From a virus, in IMG/VR virus record IMGVR_UViG_3300042868_004298, positions 1 through 48,851 of that record: a stretch of DNA of 48,851 bases. One strand, written 5' to 3'. Within the stretch, counting starts at the first letter, position 1, and each line of letters opens with the position of its first letter. The position numbers and the translations under genes are program-made. The notes below the pieces were generated by a model that was not told the origin of the DNA, made no database searches, and was given only the letters and a program-made list of their open reading frames with translations. Below are positions 1 through 7,876 of this stretch, piece by piece.

Positions 1-404
1 TTTGTTGTGGGAATTTGCCAGACATTTTCCACAAAAACAAAAATATTTTGTGGTTGTGTAAAATCTGTATAAAATTCTCCAGTAGAGTATTGCAAGGGTC
101 CAAAATCAAATGTTGAATAATTACCTGGACCCAATGTCTGTACTGTTATGGGAGCAGGCCTTACAGTTCTAACAACTTCCCATCCTAACCCTGCACCTTG
201 GCCATTGTATAATTCTGCTTCCGTTAAGTCTGCATTATATCTAACCATGCCGTCAACATATAATCCAGGCCTCGTAGAATCGTCGCCTCGTGGAATTTCC
301 ATAGCAACTCTGGTGGTTGTAACTATTCTACCATTTTCGAGAACAGCGAACCGATTTGTCATCGGATCGTTTCTAACTATGGATGCTTTTTTTACATATT
401 TCAT
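1..404 (-). CDS. Tail fibre/virion structural protein, partial (C-terminus beyond the window)
   Basis: The reading frame is open from an ATG at 404 to the left edge of the window, so the C-terminus is missing. The visible 134 codons start MKYVKKASIVRNDPM and contain GLYVDGMVRYNADLTEAELY followed by a short W-E-V-V segment. That 'G.xRYN...xE.YNG..W' pattern is common in fibre and adhesin proteins of T4-like marine phages. The ATG overlaps the TGA of the upstream gene in an ATGA arrangement, which suggests translational coupling within a structural operon. The exact role (fibre, spike or neck) cannot be decided. Confidence 0.7.
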   Translation of the reverse strand, partial: MKYVKKASIVRNDPMTNRFAVLENGRIVTTTRVAMEIPRGDDSTRPGLYVDGMVRYNADLTEAELYNGQGAGLGWEVVRTVRPAPITVQTLGPGNYSTFDFGPLQYSTGEFYTDFTQPQNIFVFVENVWQIPTT

Positions 405-733
405 GATATCTGTACGTAGCTCACTGTTGCATTAACTTTTAAGTCTGCTGGTGCATTAACTTGCCCCCATATTGCATCTTGACTTTGTAGCAATAATTTT
501 TCAGTGTCCATTACAAAAGTTTCCAGGGTAGGAATATGAACATTCTTAAGAATTTGCCCAAGCGGGGTACCGGGTACTGCTCCAAATGGTACTACCCAAA
601 CATCTAAGTAGGCATCGTTAGTACTATCTGTATTGCAAAACATAATTGTTGTTACAGCAAATTCTGTTCCAGTTGTTGCTGTAAAAATTTGATTTGCAGA
701 AGCATATGTTACTAGTGTGTTTTGTATCGCCAT
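401..733 (-). CDS. Small virion structural protein, function unknown (110 aa)
   Basis: A short protein rich in Thr, Val and Asn with alternating hydrophobic residues, suggesting an all-beta fold. It starts MAIQNTLVTYASANQIFTAT and ends AVNATVSYVQIS-like (KVNATVSYVQIS). It has no catalytic motif, signal peptide or membrane segment. It lies 10 nt downstream of the 340-residue fibre-like gene and overlaps the next gene by 4 nt, so it is part of the same late transcription unit. Similar short beta-rich proteins occur between fibre genes of T4-like marine phages, where they are called structural. I do not recognise a specific family. Confidence 0.65.
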   Translation of the reverse strand: MAIQNTLVTYASANQIFTATTGTEFAVTTIMFCNTDSTNDAYLDVWVVPFGAVPGTPLGQILKNVHIPTLETFVMDTEKLLLQSQDAIWGQVNAPADLKVNATVSYVQIS

Positions 734-743
734 TTGTATAACC

Positions 744-1766
744 TTAAAAAATTAATCCGTAAATGATAGCACGTTTTCTACTTACTAGTTCATCCGATTG
801 CTGTGTATTTACAAAATACACGCCGGTACCGCCACCTCCAATTGTAGATGTGCTATATACATTTGTGTGGAATGGTTTAACGGCTGGCGGGTTAATATTT
901 GCCAAACTTAGCGCTGATGCAATCTCAACTGTGCCAGTATTATAAGCCGTGATTCTAATACTTTCACTACTTCTAGAACTTTTAACAGTTATATTTGTGT
1001 CGGAGAGGTATAGACCTTGTATTTCAGCATCAGTATCTTCTAATCTAAAAACAACGTTTGTACTAGTACCCAACCCCATAAAAATTTTAGGTTGTATAGT
1101 ATAATACTGAGGATCTGAAAAGAGAACAGCAGGGTCATTAAGTTCGATAAATGTTCCACCTACTCTAACTTTTTTAGTAAACTCTTCTCCAGAATATGCT
1201 TTAGCATCTACATATTTTTTGTTTGGAATATCATCGTCGTCAAGAACATTATTTTCGTAATCAGTAGTGCCCTTAACATTTAATACCGCATTGGGATTTT
1301 CTCTACCAAATAAGTTTAAGGAGTTGCCGGCACCAACTCTAATAGCATCAACTTTAATAGCACTTGGTATTAACTGAATTCCATCACCGACTGAGAATTC
1401 CCAAACGCCTTGAGTTGCAGATGTTATAGTATCATAACTCCACGATGCAGTATCGTTATATAGTAATGCCGCAGCATTAGTAAGTGTGTTAATAGAACCT
1501 CTAGAAATAGCTATGCCAGCATAACCTCCAGTAACGTAGCCATTAGTCTCACCGCTGTTAAGCATTAAGATATTATCTACAACATTAGTGTTTGTTGTGG
1601 AAATATATGTTGTATTTCCCACAACATTCAAATCTCCATAGACTGTTACCGCGCCAGATGTTGCAGGATGCAATGTGCCATCATTGTAGACATCCAGAAT
1701 TATGCCGCCAGCTTTGGCAACAACTTGATAATCTCCTGGTACTCTTACTATATTGACTGTTGACAT
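744..1766 (-). CDS. Tail fibre-like virion structural protein (340 aa)
   Basis: The N-terminal third contains VYGDLNVVGNTTYISTTNTN, then NILMLNSGE and GYAGIAISRGS. This 'GDLxVxGxTTxxxTTxxxVxDNIxxLNSGE' block is a recurrent module of fibre and spike proteins in cyanophage-type T4-like phages. The rest is beta-rich and Asn/Thr-rich, ending SRKRAIIYGLIF. There is no enzyme motif. The ATG at 1766 is preceded by AAGGAAAT and a late-promoter-like GATAAATA at 1784-1791, so it may head a small transcript with the next two genes. The fibre assignment rests on motif and context; the receptor and the place on the virion are unknown. Confidence 0.7.
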   Translation of the reverse strand: MSTVNIVRVPGDYQVVAKAGGIILDVYNDGTLHPATSGAVTVYGDLNVVGNTTYISTTNTNVVDNILMLNSGETNGYVTGGYAGIAISRGSINTLTNAAALLYNDTASWSYDTITSATQGVWEFSVGDGIQLIPSAIKVDAIRVGAGNSLNLFGRENPNAVLNVKGTTDYENNVLDDDDIPNKKYVDAKAYSGEEFTKKVRVGGTFIELNDPAVLFSDPQYYTIQPKIFMGLGTSTNVVFRLEDTDAEIQGLYLSDTNITVKSSRSSESIRITAYNTGTVEIASALSLANINPPAVKPFHTNVYSTSTIGGGGTGVYFVNTQQSDELVSRKRAIIYGLIF

Positions 1767-1783
1767 CTCTATTTCCTTTGCAA

Positions 1784-1791
1784 TATTTATC
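1784..1791 (-). promoter_or_regulatory. Late-promoter-like box (GATAAATA)
   Basis: On the minus strand GATAAATA differs by one base from the T4 late -10 element TATAAATA. With T4 geometry transcription would start near 1778, giving a 12-nt leader that contains AAGGAAAT before the ATG at 1766. This fits late expression by a gp55-type sigma factor. Confidence 0.5.
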
Positions 1792-1803
1792 GTGTTAATT
1801 GGT

Positions 1804-2796
1804 TTATGGCGCTGCCACTAAGATCCATACATTATCCCAATAGAATATTTGATTTGTATTTTCTATTAAAAACGCTTGATATGTGTACGATCCGGAAGTT
1901 GGCAAAAATGCAATTGTCGGGATTACATTATATGACGAAATATTTCGGAATCCACTGCCTATAAATCCAAAAGTGCTGCCTGCGTAACCCATAGTACCAA
2001 TATAGGCGGCACTACCTACAACACCTGCAGAACCAATATATGCAAAACTTCCTACAAAACCATCGCTTCCTGCATAACCAGATCCACCATAACCTTGGCC
2101 GCCGGTACCGTCGGCGGCGCCTCCGCCGAGGGGGCCAGGGGTGTTGGTTAGCTTACTACGCTCGCCAGGCGTTCTATCCCAAAATTTATCTAACGTCAAT
2201 GCCATGGTCCAACCAATATTAGGTCGATCTTCTTGTCTGTTATTTGAAGCTTCACCCTCAACAGTATATCGCATCCTTACAAAATCTATTGCAGGTGTTG
2301 TAGTGTGAGGGGTTGAAAAATTACTTTGAAATCTTAAAACAACGCCAAAGGTAGTACTAGTAGTGCTAGTCATTGCATATACACCGGGATCAGTCCAAGT
2401 TAATCCCCATGTATTGCCGTAAGTTTTAAGTGCTTCAATTTCAAGATTTGCTAAATTTTCACCAATAGGAGAACCGTCATGTGTTAATTGAACAGTGTCG
2501 TCAACAATTCGAGATCCTCTGTCCATTTGTATCTGAAGTTGTATTCCGTTCACTCGACCTGATTCTCGACCTAGTCGAAAGTTACAATTCAAATACCATG
2601 TTTTATTTCTAATAGGAGTAGAAAAAGAGTTTGGAATATGCTTTAATGGTGCAACAGTTTTAGTCTGAGTAAGATCTCTAGATTTTATATATGTAAAATT
2701 TCCACTAGAATCCCACGGCACATGAGTTATTGCTTCTGAATCTTGAGTAACAGCAGTAGGATAATACCATTTAGGATAGTAGTTGTTGGCGTACAT
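1804..2796 (-). CDS. Structural protein with collagen-like GS-repeat segment (330 aa)
   Basis: Residues 1-215 are a beta-rich domain with many Trp and Tyr residues (starts MYANNYYPKWYYPTAV). Residues about 222-290 are a Gly-rich repeat with units such as GYGGSGYAGSDGFVGS and AYIGSAGVVGSAAYIG, a five-to-six-residue period ending in G-S. The last 40 residues form a small capping domain (NIFYWDNVWILVAAP-like end). The same GS repeat dominates the plus-strand spike at 41092-43608. No enzyme motif is visible. It is preceded by a terminator (2814-2839) and a late-promoter-like box. Probably a fibre or head/tail appendage. Confidence 0.65.
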   Translation of the reverse strand: MYANNYYPKWYYPTAVTQDSEAITHVPWDSSGNFTYIKSRDLTQTKTVAPLKHIPNSFSTPIRNKTWYLNCNFRLGRESGRVNGIQLQIQMDRGSRIVDDTVQLTHDGSPIGENLANLEIEALKTYGNTWGLTWTDPGVYAMTSTTSTTFGVVLRFQSNFSTPHTTTPAIDFVRMRYTVEGEASNNRQEDRPNIGWTMALTLDKFWDRTPGERSKLTNTPGPLGGGAADGTGGQGYGGSGYAGSDGFVGSFAYIGSAGVVGSAAYIGTMGYAGSTFGFIGSGFRNISSYNVIPTIAFLPTSGSYTYQAFLIENTNQIFYWDNVWILVAAP

Positions 2797-2801
2797 AAGA
2801 A

Positions 2802-2809
2802 TATTTACC
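2802..2809 (-). promoter_or_regulatory. Late-promoter-like box (GGTAAATA) 5 nt before the ATG
   Basis: GGTAAATA on the minus strand is followed by TTCTT and then the ATG at 2796. T4-type spacing would put the transcription start on or next to the ATG. It lies just downstream of a strong terminator, so the gene at 1804-2796 needs its own promoter. The box is a weaker match to TATAAATA. Confidence 0.4.
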
Positions 2810-2813
2810 TAAA

Positions 2814-2839
2814 AAAATAGCCGCCGAAGCAGCTATTTT
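2814..2839 (-). terminator. Intrinsic terminator with UUCG tetraloop
   Basis: Read on the minus strand, the arms AAAATAGCTGC and GCGGCTATTTT enclose a TTCG loop, giving an 11-bp stem with one U-G wobble, followed by more T residues. It lies 17 nt past the stop of the gene at 2857-3594. Confidence 0.85.
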
Positions 2840-2856
2840 TGTTCAACTAATATTAA

Positions 2857-3594
2857 TTAAACGTTGCTAATGCTAACTGTAGTAGTAACAAGAGATTTGT
2901 CTGTACCATTGGCTGCTGCAAGTGTCCATTTTGCTAAATCGTTAGTTTCATAGACCCATGCACTGGCACCATTTTGTGTTAGTTGAGTCAATCTTGCTTT
3001 TCTAGATGCTAAACGAGTTACATAATATGTGTTGCCATTGGCGTCAGCAGCTTCAAGAACCATTGTACCAATAGCTGCTGTATCAGCAATTAACTTACAT
3101 ACTCCGTATCCTTGAGCAGTTTTAACATAGTAGCGGCTTGTGCCTTGTTGTTTAACAATATCACCAATTACTGCACTACCACCAGAATTAACTGTACCGT
3201 TACTTGCTGTTGGAACCCACGCTGTAAAGTTTAGAGCGTTTTGACGGCCAGTAGTTAAACTGATTGCAAATGTTCCTGTAGTTGTAGGATTAGGTGTAAA
3301 TGTTAATGATGTTGCAGTAGTTATATAACCACTACCAGCAGTTAAAACATTGTATGCAGTAGGTACTCCGCTTGCGTTAACTGTTACTGTACCAGAAGCT
3401 ACAATACCACCTGGAATTGCCGTTGCGCCTGCAACCCAAGTTACTGAAGTTGAGGTGCTGTAACCTGAACCTGCTGAAACGATTGCAACTGTAGCAATGC
3501 CTTCGCCACCTACACCCGTTGCGCCGCCAGTTTGTCCATCGTCATATGGACTGTTGGTGTTACCAAAAAATTTCTTATTAATAGGACGTCCCAT
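2857..3594 (-). CDS. Abundant-type virion structural protein downstream of gp23 (245 aa)
   Basis: Starts MGRPINKKFFGNTNSPYDD, an N-terminus seen in structural proteins of marine T4-like phages. Residues about 35-125 are low-complexity Ser/Gly/Thr with two copies of an 'AGSGYxT' motif (VSAGSGYSTST and LTAGSGYITTAT). The C-terminal half is a compact beta domain with KQQGTSRYYVKTAQGYG and ASRKARLTQLTQ. The gene stands alone between two UUCG-loop terminators, has a strong GGAG ribosome site and a structured leader. A separate unit directly after the major capsid gene suggests high expression. A decoration or neck protein is possible but unproven. Confidence 0.65.
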   Translation of the reverse strand: MGRPINKKFFGNTNSPYDDGQTGGATGVGGEGIATVAIVSAGSGYSTSTSVTWVAGATAIPGGIVASGTVTVNASGVPTAYNVLTAGSGYITTATSLTFTPNPTTTGTFAISLTTGRQNALNFTAWVPTASNGTVNSGGSAVIGDIVKQQGTSRYYVKTAQGYGVCKLIADTAAIGTMVLEAADANGNTYYVTRLASRKARLTQLTQNGASAWVYETNDLAKWTLAAANGTDKSLVTTTVSISNV

Positions 3595-3663
3595 TTGTTT
3601 CTCCTTGAGTTATGAGCGTTCTAGGCCCTACGCGGTGGGTGCCGCATAATAATCTAGACTCTT

Positions 3664-3671
3664 TATTTAAC
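3664..3671 (-). promoter_or_regulatory. Possible late promoter box (GTTAAATA)
   Basis: GTTAAATA on the minus strand lies directly after the gp23 terminator and 70 nt before the ATG at 3594. It would restart transcription for the gene at 2857-3594. Two mismatches to TATAAATA make this tentative. Confidence 0.35.
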
Positions 3672-3673
3672 AG

Positions 3674-3695
3674 AAAACGCCCCGAAGGGCGTTTT
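3674..3695 (-). terminator. Intrinsic terminator of the gp23 operon (UUCG tetraloop)
   Basis: A perfect 9-bp stem, AAAACGCCC / GGGCGTTTT, encloses TTCG on the minus strand. It lies 23 nt past the gp23 stop. The 3' arm ends in a T run. The A-tract on the opposite side means it could also work on the plus strand. Confidence 0.88.
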
Positions 3696-3717
3696 GATTT
3701 GCTTTTTAAGCAGTGGA

Positions 3718-4893
3718 TTACTTGAAGCTAACTGTTGCGCTTGTGATAGCAACTTTACCTAAGTAGTCAGCAGCGTTACCTAACGAACTTGCTGTGTTGT
3801 TTAATTCAACATAGCCGTAACGTGTTAGGAAGCCAACTACTGGCTCAAAGGTGTTAGGATCTAGAACAACACCAGAACTCATCAAAGGAATATATGGGCA
3901 ATAGAACGCAGCAGCATCTGCTTCGCTTGTACCTTTATAACCTAGTAGAACTTGGTTGTTGTCATCACTGTCAGCCTTGTATGCATCAACATACACACGC
4001 ATAGCACCGTTCAATGTACCAACAAACTTAGTGTTTGTAGGAGCTTCGAAAGTACCTTCTGTTGTACGTGCAAATGCACTTGTTGTTGCGCTCTGAAGAA
4101 TTGTCAACGCTTGGTTGGAAACAACTGCCCAGTTTGCAGAACCACGACGTGTACGCTGAGCGATCAAGTTAGCAACACGGTTGATTTGAATCGCTAGAGC
4201 AGCGTGTTCGTCACCAACGAATGTAGCAGTACCTGAAACTAGGGACTGGTCATAAGTCTGTTCAACTGAAGCTAGAGCACGTAGACTTGTTAGAATCTCT
4301 TGATCGATTTCAGCTGTGATTTCTTGGGCTAGAGCAGCCATGATTTCTGCTTCGATGTCAATGCCTTGTTGGGCTTGTGCATCTTGAGCAGCTTCAAAAG
4401 TCCAACGAGCAGATAGCTTGCGGCTCTTTGCTTCGACTGGAGCTTTCAAGATTTGAATGCTCATACGCTTGCCTGGCTGACCTTCTAAGGCGCTAGTGTT
4501 ATTAGCTCTTGGATTAGAATCAGTGTTGTTACCAGAATAAGCACTAGCAATCTTGAATGGGCTTAAAGCCTCTTCACCTGCTACTACGTTGTCGCCGCTG
4601 TCAGCGTAACGAACACGTAGAGTATGGATTTGACCAACTGGACCTGTCATTGGCTGAACACCGATGATTTCATTTGCAATAACTGTCGGCATAACACGAC
4701 GAATTACTGGAAGAATAACACGGTTTAAGGTAGCAATGTTACCAGCGGATGTTGCACCTGCTGTAGCACTTTCACCTAGATACTTGCGTGTGTTCTCTAA
4801 ACATACAGCCATGCTCGACTTGCGTACACCGGATAGGCCTTCAAGTAGAGCTTCTTTGGTCTCTGACCATCTTTCATTTAATAATTGTGACAT
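3718..4893 (-). CDS. 23: Major capsid protein gp23
   Basis: The 391-residue protein starts MSQLLNERWSETKEALLEGL and contains NRVILPVIRRVMPTVIANEI and GVQPMTGPVGQIHTLRVRYA, hallmark blocks of T4-type gp23 (HK97 fold). It is shorter than T4 gp23 (521 residues), as is usual in marine relatives. L39-G40-E41 fits the gp21 cleavage rule (hydrophobic-x-Glu), so maturation probably removes about 41 N-terminal residues; this is inferred. The start has an AAGGAGAC ribosome site 5 nt upstream. It follows gp22 by 20 nt and ends at a strong terminator, closing the head operon gp20-gp21-gp22-gp23. Confidence 0.97.
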   Translation of the reverse strand: MSQLLNERWSETKEALLEGLSGVRKSSMAVCLENTRKYLGESATAGATSAGNIATLNRVILPVIRRVMPTVIANEIIGVQPMTGPVGQIHTLRVRYADSGDNVVAGEEALSPFKIASAYSGNNTDSNPRANNTSALEGQPGKRMSIQILKAPVEAKSRKLSARWTFEAAQDAQAQQGIDIEAEIMAALAQEITAEIDQEILTSLRALASVEQTYDQSLVSGTATFVGDEHAALAIQINRVANLIAQRTRRGSANWAVVSNQALTILQSATTSAFARTTEGTFEAPTNTKFVGTLNGAMRVYVDAYKADSDDNNQVLLGYKGTSEADAAAFYCPYIPLMSSGVVLDPNTFEPVVGFLTRYGYVELNNTASSLGNAADYLGKVAITSATVSFK

Positions 4894-4913
4894 TTATGTC
4901 TCCTTGAATATAA

Positions 4914-6005
4914 TTATCTTAGGCCCGCTAATTTGCGGATATCTAAAATGTTATCTAAGCCTACCGCTGGCTTGGTTTCTTTATCGCCAGTAACTTCTTT
5001 GCCTTCATTGAGTGCTGCTTTTTTAGGTGCTACAACTCTCTTATCGCCTTCGATCACTGCTGGTAGGTATTTGTCGAATGCATCACGTAGTTTTACAGTT
5101 TTTACACTTTCTAACAACGATTGCATTACTTCTCTTTTGTCAGCGCCTAACGGTGCTAACATTTCGCTCATAACAGTTTTTCTTTCCATCAAATCTTTAG
5201 TAACGCGAATTTCGCGGTTCTTAGATTCGACAATAGTGTCTTTTTCTGTTAATGCTACGTTTGCTTCGGCAATTTCTTTTTCTTTCTTCTGAATAATCTT
5301 TAACAATTTACTTGTTTCAGATTTTTCATTTAGATATGAAGTAGAAAATTCATTAGCAAATGCTTCAAATAAACGACGTCCAAAGTTGTTCTCGCGGGCA
5401 CTGTCGATATCTTCTTTCAATTGCTTGATTTCAGATGTCAACTTAGTTGTGACTGCTTCTTGAACTACTGCGGCACTACGTTCAATAAATCTTGATTTGA
5501 TCTCAGCAAATTTGTTAGTTGCTTCACGGACTAACTTAACTTTCGTTTCAGCTAAATCACGTTTGTCAATTGCAAATTCTCTAATTTCCTTGGACAATGC
5601 GTGTACTACGAACTGTTCAAGTTTTTGGAAGTTTTCCGAAACTTTCTGACGATCACTTTGGAATTCTACCAACTCTTTTCCTAGCTGACTTAGTACAAAT
5701 GATTCTAATACTTTAGCATCACCTGTCATCTTGTGTTGATAAGCAACTCTAGCTTCCACTAGGGCATTTTTATCAGTGACAAGTTCAGCCATTTCTGCGG
5801 CCAATCTCTCGCTCAACATCTTGTCGATTGCTTCAACCATAACACTTCTGTCATGATTGTATTTTTGTGCAAACTCTTCACGAAGTTCAGCAGTGACTAG
5901 GTCGCGATTCTCTTGAATCTTTTTAGCAAAAGCAGACTCAATAACATTGACTGTGTCATTTGTCATTACGCCGGATTCTACTAATTGTTTGAATGCGTCC
6001 AACAT
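4914..6005 (-). CDS. 22: Prohead core scaffolding protein gp22
   Basis: A highly charged, almost wholly helical protein of 363 residues with long Glu/Lys/Ala-rich stretches typical of a coiled-coil core scaffold (for example ELREEFAQKYNHDRSVMVEA and KIIQKKEKEIAEANVALTEK). It sits between the gp21 protease and gp23, as in T4. T4 gp22 forms the prohead core and is degraded by gp21 after assembly; the same is expected here. A GTG lies one codon before the ATG, but AGGAG is better spaced for the ATG at 6005, so I chose that. The C-terminal 60 residues are basic and less helical. Confidence 0.93.
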   Translation of the reverse strand: MLDAFKQLVESGVMTNDTVNVIESAFAKKIQENRDLVTAELREEFAQKYNHDRSVMVEAIDKMLSERLAAEMAELVTDKNALVEARVAYQHKMTGDAKVLESFVLSQLGKELVEFQSDRQKVSENFQKLEQFVVHALSKEIREFAIDKRDLAETKVKLVREATNKFAEIKSRFIERSAAVVQEAVTTKLTSEIKQLKEDIDSARENNFGRRLFEAFANEFSTSYLNEKSETSKLLKIIQKKEKEIAEANVALTEKDTIVESKNREIRVTKDLMERKTVMSEMLAPLGADKREVMQSLLESVKTVKLRDAFDKYLPAVIEGDKRVVAPKKAALNEGKEVTGDKETKPAVGLDNILDIRKLAGLR

Positions 6006-6022
6006 CACGTTCTCCTATGCGG

Positions 6023-6652
6023 TTATTTCAAACCGTTAATTATGTGAATCATCGCCTCTTGGAGATGCTTCTGTGCTTTTGGGTCTTGTTGTACTTCTTG
6101 CGCCACCCTAAACGCTCTACTACCACCTCTTGCATTCAAAAGATGTTCGTATACTGGTGTAGGATAAGCTCCGGGCGCGGAAGGCTGGGCAACAATATCG
6201 ACCGTAATAATCTCAAAGTCTGCTACTTCGCCAGTTCTTTCGTCAACGTTGCCGCTGCCTCTAGAACTTACCCCAAGTTTTACGCCTGCTTCAAGCATAG
6301 TACGAATTAAGTTCCCCATTGGAGTAGGTAAAACTTTCATCTTACCATATCCATTAGGACCTTCCATCCACATTTGAGTAATCATATGGGATACACGGTC
6401 CAAATTTACTTTAAGATCATCAGGATGGTCTACTTCACCTAGAACACTATAACCGTTTTGGATCTGATCGTTTAGAGTTTTAACCGCAGTTTCAATTTCT
6501 CTAACTGGGTAAACTCGTTGGTTTTGATTACGAATTCCGCCTTGGATGGCAATACCTTTTAAGAAAAGATTCTTGCCTTCTTTGTCGTCGGATTCTAATA
6601 CAAGACCGGATTGATCAAAACTTAGGTGTTCTTTTAGATAAGCTAGTTTCAT
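6023..6652 (-). CDS. 21: Prohead core protease gp21
   Basis: This is the maturation protease that cleaves the scaffold and capsid proteins inside the prohead. Visible motifs are GGIRNQNQRVYPVREIE, GEVDHPDD (His about 76), VKLGVSSRGSG (Ser about 129-130) and FEIITVDIVAQPSAPGA (Asp about 152), matching the His-Ser-acid arrangement of the T4 gp21 family. The length of 209 residues is normal. A TTG lies one codon upstream of the ATG at 6652; ATG is the simpler start. It lies between the acidic core protein and gp22, the T4 order. No large N-terminal extension is visible. Confidence 0.95.
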   Translation of the reverse strand: MKLAYLKEHLSFDQSGLVLESDDKEGKNLFLKGIAIQGGIRNQNQRVYPVREIETAVKTLNDQIQNGYSVLGEVDHPDDLKVNLDRVSHMITQMWMEGPNGYGKMKVLPTPMGNLIRTMLEAGVKLGVSSRGSGNVDERTGEVADFEIITVDIVAQPSAPGAYPTPVYEHLLNARGGSRAFRVAQEVQQDPKAQKHLQEAMIHIINGLK

Positions 6653-6665
6653 CAAGATTCTCTAA

Positions 6666-7694
6666 TTAAGCGTTACGACCTGGTGCACCGTTTAATGGGC
6701 TCTTTACAACACCAACGCTAGTTTGACCTGCCTTGTCGCCTGAACCAGAACCAACTGGACCAGGAGTCTTGCTGTTTTGAGCAACTTTACCTAGTGTCTT
6801 AACACCGCTCTTAACATTGTCTACGTTGTGCGTACCGTTACCTACAAACTTGCCACCGCTCTTAACGACACCCATGTCGGCTTTAGCTGGACTTGTACCT
6901 GTGTTAGTACCTGCGCCTGTTTTTCTGTCGCCTAAGATGTTGTGTGCGGTTGCACCTGTTGTTGGCTTGCCTTTACCGCTGCTAACTGGGCTCTTACCAC
7001 CGTCAACTGCTGTTTGACCAGCTAGATCACCTTTTCCGGAACCAACTGGTCCTGGAGATTTCATAGCATTCTTTTCCCAGTTCATGCCTACGTTTTCAAC
7101 GTATTCACGCATTGGTTGGCCCATGCTTTCTTCTTTTTCGTCTTCGCCGTCTTCGCCGTCTTCGCCGTCAAACGGTTTTTCTTCGCCGTCTTCATCGTCT
7201 TCATCTTCTTCGTCACCAAAAGTTGGTTCAGCGGCTGTAGCGCCTGCTCCACCATTCTTAGCTACGATATCTTCGAATTCGCTCTTTAATTGAGATAGGA
7301 TATCTAAGATCTGTTCTTCACCAGAACTTACTTCACCTTGGTCTCCGGCTGGATCTTGTACGTCAGCTGGTAAGCTGTCGGCTGGATCATTGTCGCCACC
7401 GATAGACATAGAACTTTCTTCGTCGCCTGGCTCGCCAACTTGTTCTTCGTCGCCCATACCGAAACCTTCTTCTACGGCGTCGTCTTCTAAATCATCAGCT
7501 TCTTCGACTGACTCTTCTTCGTAATCATCAGTTTCTTCAACTGATTCTTCTTCGTAATCATCTGATTCCTCAGCGATCATGTTTTCATATATTTCTCTAG
7601 ATTTCTCTACAACGATTTCATGGAATAAATCATTTGCCTTGTCCATTTCCTCGTTGACAAGATAATCTAGAAGTTGTTCAAACTTTTTAGACAT
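6666..7694 (-). CDS. Acidic prohead core protein, gp67-like (342 aa)
   Basis: Residues 1-42 form a helical segment (MSKKFEQLLDYLVNEEMDKA). Residues about 43-200 are extremely acidic, with tandem DDYEEESVEE units and DGEDGEDGEDEKEE. Residues 205-342 are Gly/Ser/Lys-rich and basic, with two copies of a PGPVGSGxGDxAGQT block. The position between the gp68-like gene and gp21 is that of T4 gp67 and gp68, small core proteins degraded during maturation. It is far longer than T4 gp67 (80 residues), so the name rests mainly on synteny and composition. The start has an AAGGAGAA site. Confidence 0.65.
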   Translation of the reverse strand: MSKKFEQLLDYLVNEEMDKANDLFHEIVVEKSREIYENMIAEESDDYEEESVEETDDYEEESVEEADDLEDDAVEEGFGMGDEEQVGEPGDEESSMSIGGDNDPADSLPADVQDPAGDQGEVSSGEEQILDILSQLKSEFEDIVAKNGGAGATAAEPTFGDEEDEDDEDGEEKPFDGEDGEDGEDEKEESMGQPMREYVENVGMNWEKNAMKSPGPVGSGKGDLAGQTAVDGGKSPVSSGKGKPTTGATAHNILGDRKTGAGTNTGTSPAKADMGVVKSGGKFVGNGTHNVDNVKSGVKTLGKVAQNSKTPGPVGSGSGDKAGQTSVGVVKSPLNGAPGRNA

Positions 7695-7735
7695 TGCGGG
7701 TTCTCCTTAATTAGATGCGGCAAGGCTGTCGTGTA

Positions 7736-7743
7736 TATTTACA
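7736..7743 (-). promoter_or_regulatory. Late-promoter-like box (TGTAAATA) inside a hairpin-forming repeat
   Basis: TGTAAATA on the minus strand would start transcription near 7730, 36 nt before the ATG of the acidic core protein. The box is flanked by a perfect 6-bp inverted repeat, GGCTGT (7724-7729) and ACAGCC (7741-7746). This may be an operator-like element or chance. Confidence 0.4.
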
Positions 7744-7799
7744 GCCAAGTTGATTTACTTATATGAAATAGGCCAAAAACGGTCGTTTCTGACAAAAGA

Positions 7800-7819
7800 T
7801 TGGATTATTTTGAATCCAA
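7800..7819 (-). terminator. Possible weak terminator or attenuator hairpin
   Basis: The perfect 7-bp repeat TTGGATT / AATCCAA has a 6-nt loop and is followed on the minus strand by TCTTTTG. It lies between the gp68-like gene and the acidic core gene. Its low GC content and short T run make it a weak candidate. Confidence 0.35.
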
Positions 7820-7876
7820 ATGACAAAATTCTTTGAAAAAATATTTAATTTTTGCATCTAAAAGTCAAATTATCTG

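Noticed and set aside
6817-7293. Plus-strand Ser/Pro/Leu-rich frames opposite the acidic core gene
   Set aside because: Mirror images of the Asp/Glu and Gly repeats on the minus strand; no ribosome sites.
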